The notes: generated by a model from the letters alone, not told the origin. A stretch of 64,000 bases of DNA from Plantibacter sp. PA-3-X8 (GCF_003856975.1 NZ_CP033107.1:310001-374000); one strand, 5' to 3'. Positions 33,080 through 41,973 are shown, counted from the stretch's first letter. A program made the numbers and translations.

Positions 33080-34016
33080 TGTTCACCCATCGTTTCTGGA
33101 GCCGGAACTGGAGGAGCGTCACGAGTCCGATGATCAGGAAGATCACGATCGCGATCGCCGCCGCGTACCCCTTGTCGTTCTGGACGAAGCCCTGGTCGTA
33201 GAAGAAGTAGACGAGCGACATGCTCTTCGGGAGCACCGGGTTGGTGCTGCCGAGGATCGCGTACAGCAGGTCGAAGAGCTGGAAGCTCGAGATGACCGTG
33301 ATGATCGTGACGAAGAAGATGCTCGGAGTGAGCAGCGGCACCGTGATCGAGCGGAACTGCCGCCACCGGGTGGCGCCGTCGAGCTCGGCCGCCTCGTAGA
33401 GCTCCGGTGCGATGTTCTTGAGTCCGGACGCCAGGATGATCATCGAGAAGCCGAGCGACGACCAGAGGCCGACGATCGCCACGGCGAACATCGCGGTGCC
33501 CGGCGTGCTGATCCAGTAGGGGCCGTCGATGCCGACGAGCGACAGCGTGTAGTTGAGGATGCCGAAGTCACCGTTGAAGATGATCCGCCAGACGATGGCC
33601 ACGGCGGTCGGCATCGCGACGTACGGCAGGAAGAACAGCACCCGGTAGAAACTCGCGAACCGCAGGCCGGGGAGGTTCAACAGGCTCGCGAGGTAGACGG
33701 CGATCGGAATGCCGAGGAGGACCACCGCCGTGTAGATCAGCGTGTTGCCGAGGGAGGCGTAGAGCCGCGGGTCGGCGAACAACCGGACGTAGTTCTCGAC
33801 ACCCGTGAAGGTGGTTCCGCCGAAGACGCCCCACTCGGTGAACGAGTAGTAGGCGGTCTGGATCATCGGCCAGATGAAGAAGACGCCGATGCCGGTGAGG
33901 AGCGGGAGGACGAAGATCCACGGCCAGGCACCCTCGCCCCGGGCGGCACCCCGCCGGGCCACTCTCCGTGAGGAGAGCGGCGCCGACGGGGTGCGCAGCA
34001 CGGTCTGACCGGTCAC
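33072..34016 (-). CDS. carbohydrate ABC transporter permease, MalF/CUT1 type
   Basis: 314 residues from GTG 34016, which overlaps the stop of the binding-protein gene (GTGA). Six TM helices: WPWIFVLPLLTGIGVFFIWP, GVENYVRLFADPRLYASLGN, VLFFLPYVAMPTAVAIVWRI, and the EAA loop LYEAAELDGATRWRQFRSIT followed by VPLLTPSIFFV. A pair partner of the 32150 permease. Confidence 0.93.
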   Translation of the reverse strand: MTGQTVLRTPSAPLSSRRVARRGAARGEGAWPWIFVLPLLTGIGVFFIWPMIQTAYYSFTEWGVFGGTTFTGVENYVRLFADPRLYASLGNTLIYTAVVLLGIPIAVYLASLLNLPGLRFASFYRVLFFLPYVAMPTAVAIVWRIIFNGDFGILNYTLSLVGIDGPYWISTPGTAMFAVAIVGLWSSLGFSMIILASGLKNIAPELYEAAELDGATRWRQFRSITVPLLTPSIFFVTIITVISSFQLFDLLYAILGSTNPVLPKSMSLVYFFYDQGFVQNDKGYAAAIAIVIFLIIGLVTLLQFRLQKRWVNND

Positions 34017-35347
34017 TTCTTGGCCAGCGCTGCGTTCATCTGCTCGGCGATGTCCTTCGCCACATCGGCGACGGGCTTGTCGCCGCTGAACGCGTCGGGC
34101 AGGAGCTCGACCTCGAGCGCGTTCCACGCGGCGGTGTTCTCCGACACCGGCAGCGGCTTGGCGTAGTCGAGGGCGTCGAGGAAGACCTGCAGGTTCATCG
34201 TCGGGTAGGAGTCGACGAAGGACTGCTGCGTGCCGGTGAAGGCGGGGATGACGGCGCCGAGGTCGCCCTGCTGCTGCTGGGCCTCCTCGCTCGCCAGAAA
34301 CACCTGCAGTGCCTGAGCGGCCTGCTTGTTCTTGCTCGCCGCCGCGACGACGTTCGAGACGCCGTGGATGACCGTCGCCTGCTCCTTGCCGGTGGGCAGC
34401 GGGAAGGCCTGCGTGGTGGCGGCGACATCGGACTCACCGACGAGGGGTCGCAGCCAGCTGCCGCCCCAGTACATGGCGACCTTGCCCGAGGTGAACCACT
34501 GGTCGGCCGGCGTGTCCGTCAGCTGCTGCATGCTGGGCGAGGAGCCGTTCGCGATGAGGTCGGTCCAGAACTGGAGCCCTTCCTGGGCCTCGGGGCTGTC
34601 GTACTCGGACTCGGTCTGGTCGGCGTTGATGACCTCGCCGCCGGCCTGCAGGATCGTGTTGTAGTAGGTGGTTTGTCCGTCCATGCCGCCGGCGGCACCG
34701 TAGACGCCCTGGTCCTTGAGGTTCGTCGAGATCGTCTGCGCGGCGGTGTCGAAGTCGTCCCAGGTCCAGTCGTCGGCGGGCAGCGCGACGCCGGCCTGCT
34801 CGAAGAGCGCCGTGTTGACCCAGACGCCGACGGTGTCGAAGTCCTTCGGCACGCCGTACTGGGTGTCGTCGAGCGAGTACAGCTCGTTCAGGGCCTCGGG
34901 GTAGTTCTTCGGGTCGATGTCGCCCGCCTTCACGGCGCCGGTGATCGGCTCGATCTTGCCGTTCGCCGCGTAGACCTGGAAGTTCGGCCCGTTCAACCAG
35001 AAGAGGTCGGGCAGGGTGTCGCTCGAGGCCTGCGTCTGGAGCTTCGACCAGTACGAGGCCCAGGGCGTGACGTTCACGTTGACGGTGATGTCGGGGTAGA
35101 CCTTGTTGAAGGCCTCGATGTTGGCGTCGATCGCCTCGACCTGGGCCTGATCCCAGACACCGTAGGTGATCTCGGCCTTGAGGTCCTTCGGGGCGGCGGC
35201 GTACTCGCCACCGGTGGCGCCCCCTCCCCCGGTGCTGCAGCCGGCGGTGAGCGCGGCGGCGGCGAGGAGGCCGATGCCGCTGAGGATGGCACGGCGTCGG
35301 TTGCGACCGCCGGGTGCGGCGTTGCGGTTCATGAACGGCGAAGGCAT
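34013..35347 (-). CDS. extracellular sugar-binding lipoprotein (ABC family 1 SBP)
   Basis: 444 residues. RNRRRAILSGIGLLAAAALT followed by AGC (Cys37) is a lipoprotein signal with a twin-Arg-like RRR start. The mature domain has the family-1 solute-binding pattern: VNVTPWASYWSKLQTQASSD, LPDLFWLNGPNF, YGVPKDFDTVGVWVNTALF, GKVAMYWGGSW and AQALQVFLASEEAQQQQGDL. Many Trp and Asn/Asp residues fit sugar binding. First gene of the transporter, 23 bp after the Gfo/Idh/MocA gene, with AAAGGA upstream of ATG 35347. Confidence 0.93.
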   Translation of the reverse strand: MPSPFMNRNAAPGGRNRRRAILSGIGLLAAAALTAGCSTGGGGATGGEYAAAPKDLKAEITYGVWDQAQVEAIDANIEAFNKVYPDITVNVNVTPWASYWSKLQTQASSDTLPDLFWLNGPNFQVYAANGKIEPITGAVKAGDIDPKNYPEALNELYSLDDTQYGVPKDFDTVGVWVNTALFEQAGVALPADDWTWDDFDTAAQTISTNLKDQGVYGAAGGMDGQTTYYNTILQAGGEVINADQTESEYDSPEAQEGLQFWTDLIANGSSPSMQQLTDTPADQWFTSGKVAMYWGGSWLRPLVGESDVAATTQAFPLPTGKEQATVIHGVSNVVAAASKNKQAAQALQVFLASEEAQQQQGDLGAVIPAFTGTQQSFVDSYPTMNLQVFLDALDYAKPLPVSENTAAWNALEVELLPDAFSGDKPVADVAKDIAEQMNAALAKK

Positions 35348-35370
35348 GACTGGAGTCCTTTCGAGGTGCG

Positions 35371-36603
35371 CTACCGGGCGGCGGCGTCGAGGGAGTGCGG
35401 TGCGGTGCGGGCGGTGAGGGAGGAGAAGTACTCGACGAGTGCGGGGTCGAGTGGCGGGACGTCGAGCGGGATCGAACCGTTGCGGAGGGAGTGTGCGGCG
35501 AGGGCACCGGCGGCGACGGCCTGGCGTGCGGCGACCGGCGACAAGGTGGTCGGGGTGCCGTCGGCGACGAAGGCGAGGAACTCGTTCATCGTGTCGAGAT
35601 CGGCGTCGGCGTGCCCCTCCTCGACGCCCGCGATCGGGTACTCGACGTCGCCCTCGGTGCTCCAGGTGCGACGACGGTTCCAGACCTTGACGGTGCCACC
35701 GGCGGTGTCGCCGATGTTCTCGAGCCGGCCGTGCGTCCCGATGACGGTGTAGTTCCGCCAGTAGTCGGGGGTGAAGTGGCACTGCTCGTAGCTGGCGGTG
35801 ATCCCGTGCTCGAGGGTCATGAGCATCATCGAGACGTCTTCGACGTCGACCACGGGGTTCAGGCCTCGCTGCGCCTCGGGCGGCCAGTTGTCGTACGAGA
35901 ACCAGTCGGCCATGGTCTGGCCGCTGCGGTCCTCGTGATCGTCGATGTCGCCGTAGACCGCGAGGTCGCCCATCGCGACGACGCGCTGCGTGTACGCGCC
36001 GGCGAGGAAGTGGACGACGTCGATGTCGTGGCTCGCCTTCTGCAGGAGCAGGGTGTTCACGCGCGAGCGGTCGGCGTGCCAGTCCTTGAAGTAGTAGTCG
36101 CCGCCGTTGCCGACGAAGTGGCGCACCCAGACGGACTTGACCGCGCCGATCTCGCCGCGCTCGATGACCTCGTGCATGAGCCGGACGACCGCCGCATGCC
36201 GGAAGTTGTGCCCGACGTAGAGCGGCGTCCGCGACTCGTAGGCGGCCTGGAGGACCGCGTCGGCGTCGTCGAGCGTGATCGCGAGCGGCTTCTCCAAGTA
36301 GACCGCGATGCCGGCGCGCAGCAGGTCGACCGCGATCTCCTTGTGGGTCCAGTCGGGCGTCGTCACGATCGCCGCGTCGACACCGCCCTGCGCGATGAGC
36401 GCCTCGTGGGAGTCGAACACCTCGATGTCGTCGCCGAACAGCTGCCGTGCCCGACCGCGACCGATCTCGGTGGTGTCGACCGCCGCGACGACCGATGCGG
36501 ACGTGGGGCTCGTGGCGACGTGTTCGGCGATGTAGGCCCGCTGGCCGGTGCCGATGACGGCGACCCGGAGGCCTTCTGGGGTGGTGGCTGGTGCAGTGCT
36601 CAC
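35371..36603 (-). CDS. Gfo/Idh/MocA-family oxidoreductase
   Basis: 410 residues. The Rossmann start RVAVIGTGQRAYIAEHVATS and the family EKP motif (VYLEKPLAIT, 104-106) are visible, followed by GHNFRHAAVVRLMHEVIERG and KASHDIDVVHFLAG, where His-Asp-Asp acts in catalysis. Such enzymes oxidise a sugar or inositol hydroxyl with NAD(P); a few relatives (GH109) are NAD-dependent glycosidases. It is the first gene of the transporter operon, so it should act on the imported sugar. Confidence 0.9.
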   Translation of the reverse strand: MSTAPATTPEGLRVAVIGTGQRAYIAEHVATSPTSASVVAAVDTTEIGRGRARQLFGDDIEVFDSHEALIAQGGVDAAIVTTPDWTHKEIAVDLLRAGIAVYLEKPLAITLDDADAVLQAAYESRTPLYVGHNFRHAAVVRLMHEVIERGEIGAVKSVWVRHFVGNGGDYYFKDWHADRSRVNTLLLQKASHDIDVVHFLAGAYTQRVVAMGDLAVYGDIDDHEDRSGQTMADWFSYDNWPPEAQRGLNPVVDVEDVSMMLMTLEHGITASYEQCHFTPDYWRNYTVIGTHGRLENIGDTAGGTVKVWNRRRTWSTEGDVEYPIAGVEEGHADADLDTMNEFLAFVADGTPTTLSPVAARQAVAAGALAAHSLRNGSIPLDVPPLDPALVEYFSSLTARTAPHSLDAAAR

Positions 36604-36904
36604 TCGATCACATCCGCTTCCTTGCGTGAAGTTGATTCATATGATGCCAAAACGATCATGAAATGACAATAGGCGATCACAGCGCTGACGCAAGTGCGGG
36701 GTGGCCGATGTGGAGAGGTTTTACCGTGCGGAAACATGGGGAGCGGGGTCGCACTTCGACAGGCTCAGTGACCGGGAGGGGATGGCTCAGCGGCCGAGAG
36801 GGGGCTCAACGAGCGGGAGGGTGGGGCACTTCGACAGGCTCAGTGACCGGGAAGGGCCGCTCAGTGACCAGGAGGGGGCGGCTCAGCGACCGGAAGGAGA
36901 GGAC
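36604..36904. other. control region of the sugar transporter operon plus REP array
   Basis: About 300 bp without a gene. The left 80 bp are AT-rich for this genome and hold the minus-strand promoter with a candidate TTGTCA -35 and an imperfect inverted repeat, TTCATATGATG (36636-36646) against CGATCATGAAAT (36653-36664). CATCATATG on the minus strand recurs near the DeoR gene. The right part, 36751-36896, is REP array R9. Confidence 0.6.
36751..36896. repeat. REP-like array R9
   Basis: Two complete copies of TTCGACAGGCTCAGTGACC (near 36754 and 36830) with degenerate GGCTCAGCGACCGG units between and after, just beyond the DeoR stop. Confidence 0.88.
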
Positions 36905-37693
36905 TCAGGCGGCGATGATGAGCTCGACGCCGGCCGCGGCCAGGGCGTCGGCGAGTGTCGGATCCACAGGCTGGTCGGTGACGAGCACGTCGATGCGGTC
37001 GAGCGGGCAGATGCGGGCGAAGGTCGCCTTCGTCATCTTGGTGCTGTCGGCGACCACGATGACCCGCTTCGCGACCTTGACGAACTCCTGGCTCACCGAG
37101 GCCTCACCCTCGTGGAGGGTGGTGGCGCCGAACTGCGCGCTCAAGCCGTCGACGCCCAGGATCGCGACGTCGAGGGCGATCTCGGCGAGCGCCCCCGCGA
37201 CGAGCGATCCCACGAGTTCATAGGACTGGCGTCGTGCGACGCCGCCCGTCACGACGATCTTCACGTGCGAGCGCACGGACAGTTCGAAGGCGATGTTGAG
37301 CGCGTTCGTCACGATCGTGACCGAGGCGTCGCCGTCCGAACGGACGAGGTGCTCGCTCCGCCCGATCACGCGCGCGACCTCACTCGTGGTGGTACCGCCG
37401 TTGAGTCCGACGGCGTCGCCGACGTTGATCAGGGCGGCCGTGGCCTTCGCGATGGCCATCTTGGCGTCGGCCTGGCGGGCGATCTTGTACTGCAGCGGCA
37501 GCTCGTAGCCGGTGCCGAGGGCGGCGGCACCGCCGTGGGTCCGCGTGACGAGTCGCTGTTCGGCGAGCGCCGTCAGGTCGCGGCGGGCGGTGGCCGCGGA
37601 GATGCCGAGCGCTTCGCCGATCTCGGCGATCGTCACGTTGCCGCGTTCGCTCACGAGCTCGAGCAGGGCGTTGAGTCGCTGTTGCTGCGTCAT
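36905..37693 (-). CDS. DeoR/GlpR-family sugar operon repressor
   Basis: 262 residues. The DeoR helix-turn-helix: MTQQQRLNALLELVSERGNV, IAEIGEALGISAATARRDLT and ALAEQRLVTRTHGGAAA. The C-terminal sugar-phosphate sensing domain has GLNGGTTTSEVARVI, TIVTNALNIAFEL, VTGGVARRQSYELVG and LGVDGLSAQFGATTLHEGEA. It is AgaR-like in arrangement: between the minus-strand transporter operon and the plus-strand sugar catabolic operon. It probably represses both, with a phosphorylated sugar as inducer. Confidence 0.92.
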   Translation of the reverse strand: MTQQQRLNALLELVSERGNVTIAEIGEALGISAATARRDLTALAEQRLVTRTHGGAAALGTGYELPLQYKIARQADAKMAIAKATAALINVGDAVGLNGGTTTSEVARVIGRSEHLVRSDGDASVTIVTNALNIAFELSVRSHVKIVVTGGVARRQSYELVGSLVAGALAEIALDVAILGVDGLSAQFGATTLHEGEASVSQEFVKVAKRVIVVADSTKMTKATFARICPLDRIDVLVTDQPVDPTLADALAAAGVELIIAA

Positions 37694-37731
37694 CTGTCCT
37701 GCTTTTCCGGTCGGGTCGGGCGTACTGTGAC

Positions 37732-37793
37732 CATCATATGGGCGCTCAGGCAGCGCCTGTCTGATTGATTCTGACGATTTGCACTGGTATCGA
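37732..37793 (+). promoter_or_regulatory. divergent sugar-operon promoter with candidate DeoR site
   Basis: A plus-strand promoter: -35 TTGATT (37765-37770), 17-bp spacer, -10 TATCGA (37788-37793). CATCATATG at 37732-37740 is the same 9-mer found (inverted) in the transporter-operon control region at 36638-36646, so it may be a shared DeoR half site. The hairpin GGCGCT...AGCGCC at 37741-37756 sits between them. Confidence 0.5.
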
Positions 37794-37868
37794 TCAGATT
37801 CGATCCGGTATGGTTGCGGCAACGCATCGCCACGCTGCGATCGCGTCCCCTCACGTGAAAGGCACGTC

Positions 37869-38753
37869 ATGCCCGAGACCTTCGTCGCCGCCGAACTGGC
37901 GTCGCAGCCCGAATCCTGGCGCACCGCCGCCGCCCTCGTGCCGGAGGCCGGTGCCGTGCTACCGCAGCCGGGCGAGCGGGTCGCGGTGGTCGGGTGCGGC
38001 ACCAGCTGGTTCATCGCGATGAGCTACGCCGTGCTGCGCGAACAGGCGGGGCTCGGCATCACTGACGCGTTCGCGGGCTCGGAGTTCCCCGGTATCCGCG
38101 ACTACGACCGCATCGTCGCCATCTCACGCTCCGGCACGACCACGGAGATCGTGCACCTGTTGGAGGCGGTGGGCGACTCGGTCACCACCGTCCTCATCAC
38201 CGCGGTCGACGACTCCCCCGCGACCGTTCCGGCGGCACACGTCATCGCCCTCCCCTTCGCCGACGAGCGTTCCGTGGTCCAGACCCGCTTCGCCACGACG
38301 ACGCTCGCGCTCCTCCGCGGCTCGCTCGGACACGACGTCGAGGCACTCGCCGTGGAAGCCGAGCGGGCGCTGCAAATCCCGATCGACGAGTACCTCGCCG
38401 CCGACCAGGTCTCCTTCATCGGACTCGGGCACGCCGTGGGCCTCACCTTCGAGGCCGCGCTCAAGACCCGAGAGGCGGCACAGTTCTGGGCGGAGTCCTA
38501 CCCCGCCATGGACTACCGCCACGGTCCCATCGCGATCGCGCAGCCCGGCCGACTCGTCTGGTCCCTCGGTCCGACGCCCGCCGGCCTGCCGGAGGACGTC
38601 GCGGCCACCGGAGCGACCTTCGTGCAGCACGACCTCGACCCCATCGCCGGGCTCGTCGTCGCCCAGCGCTTCGCGGTCGCGTTGGCTGAGGCCCGCGGCC
38701 TCGACGCCGACCACCCCCGTTCGCTCACGCGCTCCGTCATCCTGACGCCGTGA
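37869..38753 (+). CDS. SIS-domain sugar isomerase/deaminase, AgaS/GlmS-C type
   Basis: 294 residues with two SIS domains: VAVVGCGTSWFIAMSYAVLR, IVAISRSGTTTEIVHLLEAV (the SxSG/TT phosphosugar site) and VSFIGLGHAVGLTFEAALKT followed by REAAQFWAESYPAMDYRHGP. This is the GlmS isomerase-domain group, which includes AgaS (galactosamine-6-phosphate deaminase/isomerase) and FrlB. ATG 37869 has AAAGG upstream. It opens a four-gene operon with 4-bp overlaps. Galactosamine-6-P to tagatose-6-P is the best guess given the kinase and aldolase that follow. Confidence 0.85.
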   Translation: MPETFVAAELASQPESWRTAAALVPEAGAVLPQPGERVAVVGCGTSWFIAMSYAVLREQAGLGITDAFAGSEFPGIRDYDRIVAISRSGTTTEIVHLLEAVGDSVTTVLITAVDDSPATVPAAHVIALPFADERSVVQTRFATTTLALLRGSLGHDVEALAVEAERALQIPIDEYLAADQVSFIGLGHAVGLTFEAALKTREAAQFWAESYPAMDYRHGPIAIAQPGRLVWSLGPTPAGLPEDVAATGATFVQHDLDPIAGLVVAQRFAVALAEARGLDADHPRSLTRSVILTP

Positions 38754-39628
38754 CCGAGCGGGCGGTCCTCGGCATCGACGTCGGCGGGACCGGGATCAAA
38801 GCCGCATTGACGGATGCCGACGGCACGGTCCTCGGGCGCTGGCGCGAGGCCACGCCTTCGGGCGACACCTCGGGTGTCCTGACTCGCGACATCGTCCTCG
38901 GACTCGTCGCCGCCGCGAGCCGCGTCGCAGCCCCAGCGGCCGTCGGGGTGGTCGTGCCCGGCGTCGTCGACGAGCAGCACGGCGTCTGCATCCACGCGGT
39001 CAACCTCGGTTGGCGCGACCTCGCCTTCCCCGAGCTCCTCCGTCCCGCGCTCGAGGTGCCGCTCGCCTTCGGGCAGGACGTCCGCGCCGGGGCGCTGGCG
39101 GAGGCGGTCTCGGGCGCTGCAGCCGACGTCACGGGCACGATCGCGTTCGTACCGGTCGGAACCGGTCTGGCCTCGGCGCTCGTCATCGACGGCATCCCCT
39201 TCGCCGGCGGCGGCTGGGCCGGCGAGATCGGCCAGCGCGTGATCCAGGACGGCCCGCACCGCGGGCTCCGGGTCGAGGAACTCGCCTCGGCGGGCGGCAT
39301 CGCACGACGCGCGGGCACCCGCGACGCGAAGACCGTCGCCGACGCCGTCGCCAGCGGTGACGCCGCCGCCATCGTCATCTGGAACGACGCCGTCGATGCA
39401 CTCGCCGAGGCCCTCGCCGGCATCACCGTCGTCGCCGCACCCACCGCCATCGTGATCGGCGGTGGGCTCGCCCTCGCCGGAGCCGCCCTCTTCGAGCCAC
39501 TCGAGCACGGACTCCGCGAGCGCCTCGACGTCGTCCGTGTCCCGCAGCTCCTGCCCGCTCGTCACGGCGACGAGGCGGCCACGGTCGGTGCGGGGATCCT
39601 CGCTCGCCGACTGGTGACAGCCCGATGA
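38750..39628 (+). CDS. ROK-family sugar kinase
   Basis: 292 residues from a GTG overlapping the previous stop. The ATP site is VLGIDVGGTGIKAALTDADG, then VGVVVPGVVDEQHGV, FAFGQD-like LAFGQDVRAGALAEA, VPVGTGLASALVIDG and GGWAGEIGQRVIQDGP. The zinc-binding Cys cluster (CxCGxxGCxE) usual in ROK kinases is absent; the sequence runs GLRVEELASAGG instead. That suggests a divergent member, perhaps specific for an unusual hexose or amino sugar, phosphorylating the imported sugar. Confidence 0.87.
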   Translation: MTERAVLGIDVGGTGIKAALTDADGTVLGRWREATPSGDTSGVLTRDIVLGLVAAASRVAAPAAVGVVVPGVVDEQHGVCIHAVNLGWRDLAFPELLRPALEVPLAFGQDVRAGALAEAVSGAAADVTGTIAFVPVGTGLASALVIDGIPFAGGGWAGEIGQRVIQDGPHRGLRVEELASAGGIARRAGTRDAKTVADAVASGDAAAIVIWNDAVDALAEALAGITVVAAPTAIVIGGGLALAGAALFEPLEHGLRERLDVVRVPQLLPARHGDEAATVGAGILARRLVTAR

Positions 39629-40566
39629 CGACCACCCCCGCACCGCGTCGCGTCGTGGTCGTGACGCCGAACCCGGCCGTCGACATCACCTACACGGTCG
39701 CCGAGCAGCAGCTCGGGGTCACGCAACGCGTCCAGTCCGTCGTGCGGCGTGCCGGCGGGAAGGGCGTGAACGTCGCCCGCGTCCTCGAGTCGCTCAGCGT
39801 CCCGACTCTGCAGGTGCTCCCCCTCGGTGGCGCCTCCGGCACCTGGCTCGCGGACGCCCTCACGGCCGACGACCTCCCCACCCGGGTCGTGGAGCTCCGC
39901 GCCGAGACACGCTCGACGGTCGCGGTCGTCGACGGCGTCCAGCATCCGACCCTCTTCGCCGAAGCCGGTCCGGTCGTGACGCCCGAGGAGTGGACCACCC
40001 TGACGACCGAGCTCCGACGCGCCCTCCACGACGCGAGCGCACTCGTCATCTCGGGCTCGCTCCCGCCGGCCACACCCGACGCCGTCGTCGAAGCCCTCGT
40101 CCGAACCGGGCACGACGCCGGCGTCCCCGTGATCGTCGACGTCAGCGGCACGGCGCTCCTCGCCGCGGCCCGCGCCGGTGCGACGATCCTCAAACCCAAC
40201 CTCGACGAGGCCCTCGAAGCGACGGGCGCCGCCGATCTCGCATCGGCTCGCGCGGCTCTCCTCGCGCTCGGCGCCCGCGCGGTCGTCATCTCCCGTGGGG
40301 CCGACGGCCTCACCGCCGGAGACGCCGATGGTGCCCACGAGGTCCCGGCCGTCCCCGGCGTCAGCGGCAACCCGACCGGCGCCGGCGATGCCGCCACGGC
40401 CGGCCTGGTCGCAGCACTCCGCGCGGGAGCCACACTTCCCGAGGCACTCCGCACGGCGGCGGCGGCAGGTGCTGCGGCCGTGCTCGAACCGATCGCCGGC
40501 GCGATCGACCTCGCCGCCTTCCACCGATTCCTCGACGCACCCGACCCCATTGGAGCAACCGAATGA
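39625..40566 (+). CDS. PfkB-family kinase, tagatose-6-P / fructose-1-P kinase type
   Basis: 313 residues. VVVTPNPAVDITYTVAEQQL at the start, RRAGGKGVNVARVLESLSV, ADALTADDLPTRVVEL, and the catalytic PfkB signature GNPTGAGDAATAGLVAALRA with Asp as base. The NPAVD start and GGKGxNVA loop mark the LacC/FruK subgroup, which phosphorylates tagatose-6-P or fructose-1-P at C1 or C6. ATGA overlap with both neighbours. Next gene is a bisphosphate aldolase, so the product is a ketose bisphosphate. Confidence 0.92.
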   Translation: MTTTPAPRRVVVVTPNPAVDITYTVAEQQLGVTQRVQSVVRRAGGKGVNVARVLESLSVPTLQVLPLGGASGTWLADALTADDLPTRVVELRAETRSTVAVVDGVQHPTLFAEAGPVVTPEEWTTLTTELRRALHDASALVISGSLPPATPDAVVEALVRTGHDAGVPVIVDVSGTALLAAARAGATILKPNLDEALEATGAADLASARAALLALGARAVVISRGADGLTAGDADGAHEVPAVPGVSGNPTGAGDAATAGLVAALRAGATLPEALRTAAAAGAAAVLEPIAGAIDLAAFHRFLDAPDPIGATE

Positions 40567-41402
40567 CCACCGCCCTCGAATTCACCACGCTCCTCGCCAA
40601 CGCCTCGTCCTCGAACGCCGGCATCGCGGCGTGCAACGTGGTCCTCCTCGAGCACGCGGAGGCGATCGTCGCCGGCGCCGAGGAGGCCGGGCTGCCGGTC
40701 ATCCTGCAGATCAGCGAGAACTGCGTGCGGTACCACGGGTCGCTCGCCCCCATCACACTCGCCTCGCTGGCCATCGCCCGTGCAGCGACGGTCCCGGTCC
40801 TCGTCCACCTCGACCACGTGGAGTCGGCCGAGCTCGTGCGCGAGGGTGTCGAGCTCGGCGTGGACAGCGTGATGTACGACGCCTCGACCCTGCCGTACGA
40901 CGAGAACGTCCGCGCGACGAAGGAGATCGTGGACTTCTGCCACGCGCGCGGCGTGGCCGTCGAAGCGGAGCTCGGCGAGGTCGGCGGGAAGGACGGCGTC
41001 CACGCTCCGGGCGCACGCACGGTGCCCGCAGAGGCCGTCGCGTTCGTCGCTGCGACCGGCGTCGACGCCCTGGCCGTGGCCGTCGGCACCTCGCACGCGA
41101 TGACGAGCCGGGAGGCCGCCGTCGACCACGCGCTGATCGCACAGCTCCGCCGCGAGGTGCCCGTCCCGCTCGTGCTGCACGGTTCCTCCGGGCTCCCCGA
41201 CGACGAGCTCCGCGCGGCGGTCCGTTCCGGGATGACGAAGATCAACCTCTCGACGCACCTCAACGGCTTGTTCACCCGGGCGGTGCGCGACGTCCTCGAC
41301 GAGCAGCCGAAGCTCGTCGACCCCCGCACCTACGTGCGGGCCGGGCGCAGCGCGGTCGCGGCCGAGACCGCGCGGATCCTGCGCCTCCTTGCGACGGACT
41401 GA
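40563..41402 (+). CDS. class II ketose-bisphosphate aldolase, GatY/KbaY-like
   Basis: 279 residues. Zinc and catalytic motifs: VLVHLDHVESAELVREGVEL, VMYDASTLPYDENVRATKEI, VEAELGEVGGKDG, AVAVGTSHAM and LHGSSGLPDDELRAAVRSGM followed by TKINLSTHLN. This is the GatY/KbaY/Fba class II pattern, splitting tagatose- or fructose-1,6-bisphosphate into DHAP and glyceraldehyde-3-P. One normal zinc His motif, GTxHG, reads GTSHA here. Last gene of the SIS-ROK-PfkB-aldolase operon. Confidence 0.92.
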   Translation: MTTALEFTTLLANASSSNAGIAACNVVLLEHAEAIVAGAEEAGLPVILQISENCVRYHGSLAPITLASLAIARAATVPVLVHLDHVESAELVREGVELGVDSVMYDASTLPYDENVRATKEIVDFCHARGVAVEAELGEVGGKDGVHAPGARTVPAEAVAFVAATGVDALAVAVGTSHAMTSREAAVDHALIAQLRREVPVPLVLHGSSGLPDDELRAAVRSGMTKINLSTHLNGLFTRAVRDVLDEQPKLVDPRTYVRAGRSAVAAETARILRLLATD

Positions 41403-41973
41403 GCACTCCCAGCAATCCCACAGCAACACGCAACGCTGAGCTGTTAATATATATTGTGTTGGAGTTCTTCCAACGCCTCCACCGGTAACCGATCGTCCCC
41501 CGCGATCACCCTCCGGCCTCCCGAGCCCGATATCCCTTCGGGTGCGCGGGAGATACGGCCACCCCTCCCCTAGGTGCGGTGGCCCGAAGCTCTGCGACAC
41601 CGCCGGTCGATGCTCGGGTCCAACCTCGGGCATCGACCCGCGCAAGCACTGACGCCAGGCATTCCCAGGTCGTTCTCAGCTTGGTCGCGTACGTTCGTTC
41701 CTCGAGTGCCGATGTCACAACCGGCTTCCGTGTGCAGAGTCCACACCTCCACGGATACGCCGATGCTCCCGACACGACACCACCAGCCGTCATCCAGAAC
41801 GGCGAAGAACGATCCACCGGACGGCCCCAGCCGACCAGCGCAGCCGAATCTCGGCGCAGCTGCATACCGGACGGTCTCGTCGCTCCATCCATGCGACCTG
41901 CACCGATCGTCATCGCATTCCCCCTCTGGAACCGGCCCATCCATCATCCGTAACACCAGAATCGAGAACCACC
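41403..41973 (+). other. gene-poor structured region, possible long 5' leader or ncRNA
   Basis: About 570 bp between the aldolase and a 56-residue protein. It begins with an AT patch (TTAATATATATTG, 41444-41456) unusual here and the hairpin GTTGGA/TCCAAC (41458-41474), then three stems: 41518-41552 (CTCCCG and CCCGA nested with TCGGG and CGGGAG), 41557-41584 (GGCCACC with GGTGGCC) and 41605-41638 (GGTCGATGC with GCATCGACC). GC and third-position bias are lower than in nearby genes and no frame looks coding. Whether it is transcribed is unknown. Confidence 0.5.

Noticed and set aside
37732..37756. Sigma-factor-specific promoter for the DeoR gene
   Set aside because: No recognisable -35/-10 pair on the minus strand; the best promoter in this gap reads toward the SIS gene.
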